NCBI GenBank assembly: GCA_017644045.1
Contig: JAEPMI010000001.1
Coordinates: 52,461 to 116,460, forward strand
Length of the DNA: 64,000 nt
Direction of reading: 5' to 3'
From: Deltaproteobacteria bacterium
Lineage (GTDB): Bacteria > Myxococcota_A > Polyangia > Polyangiales > Houyiibacteriaceae
Part shown: positions 63,947 through 64,000 of the stretch, one piece after another
Layout: every line of letters starts with the position of its first letter
How positions within the stretch are numbered: the first letter of the stretch is position 1
Position numbers and translations under genes: made by a program
The notes under the pieces: generated by a model
Told to the model about the DNA's origin: nothing
What the model saw: the letters and a program-made list of their open reading frames with translations, nothing else
Databases searched by the model: none

Positions 63947-63968
63947 GCCTCGCGATGAATCGCGAGGC
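63947..63968 (+). terminator. Hairpin just after tmRNA
   Basis: A perfect ten-pair stem, GCCTCGCGAT (63947-63956) with ATCGCGAGGC (63959-63968), two-base loop. It starts 3 bp after the tmRNA end. No T-tract follows. Confidence 0.7.
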
Positions 63969-64000
63969 CAAGCTCGGTCATCGCGTCGGCCGGATCCTTC

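Overview
ORGANISM. The window is very G+C-rich (near 70% by eye) and densely packed. It carries many lipoproteins with Cys-rich repeats of the C-x5-C-x5-C and CGNG..D..E.CDDGN types, several Ser/Thr protein kinases, an FHA-linked AAA+ regulator, and DUF1592/DUF1552 pairs. This mix is typical of myxobacteria, and I infer a member of the Polyangiales (Sandaracinus-like). No transposase, integrase, CRISPR array, rRNA or tRNA was found, so this reads as core chromosome.

LAYOUT. 1-7000: the end of an unknown gene, a Gly-rich lipoprotein, an SLC13-type permease, a lipoprotein with an ExbD-like domain, and a lipoprotein made of 30 Cys-rich units. 7-12 kb: an aminotransferase and small redox proteins (HiPIP, ferredoxin, dihaem lipoprotein), DoxX, and an MtfA-type metallopeptidase. 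11.8-18 kb: surface and periplasmic proteins (FG-GAP, beta-barrel, TPR/PEGA, Kelch). 18-21 kb: a kinase fused to a STAND NTPase. 21.9-25.1 kb: Lon and a SIR2 deacetylase. 25.2-30.9 kb: a three-gene overlapping cassette of an unknown possibly helicase-derived protein, an SbcD/Mre11-like nuclease and a hookless SbcC-like ATPase. 31-36 kb: a Cys-rich lipoprotein, a MarR/ABM-monooxygenase pair with two operators, and the first DUF1592-DUF1552 pair. 36-44 kb: a kinase with a degenerate GGDEF partner, a TerB-like protein, ClpP, a histidine phosphatase, a ferritin-like protein and a YihY-type membrane protein. 44-51 kb: an intradiol dioxygenase, lipoproteins, a UPF0270 protein, and an ECF sigma-FecR-secreted-RCC1 operon. 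51.4-54.6 kb: the second DUF1592-DUF1552 pair. 54.7-58.8 kb: a sugar-type ABC importer whose binding protein and first permease are fused. 58.9-64 kb: cytochrome oxidase subunit II, a Crp/Fnr regulator, an FHA/AAA+ regulator, SspB and tmRNA.

HOW THE PARTS WORK TOGETHER. The right end pairs tmRNA (ssrA) with a divergent SspB-type adaptor. The same window holds ClpP and Lon, so much of the tagged-protein disposal route is present, though no ClpX was seen. Many operons use 1- to 8-bp stop/start overlaps, which implies translational coupling.

MOST NOTABLE SIGNAL. At least 14 genes that begin a transcription unit have a TAnnnT box ending only 6-7 nt before the start codon, usually without a Shine-Dalgarno sequence; about ten more are near matches. 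This suggests widespread leaderless transcription. It also fixes several start codons. Other observations worth testing are the 25-31 kb cassette, a Cys-rich repeat unit inserted in the CuA domain of CoxB, an AAA+ activator that lacks the GAFTGA loop, and paired MarR operators exactly 21 bp apart.
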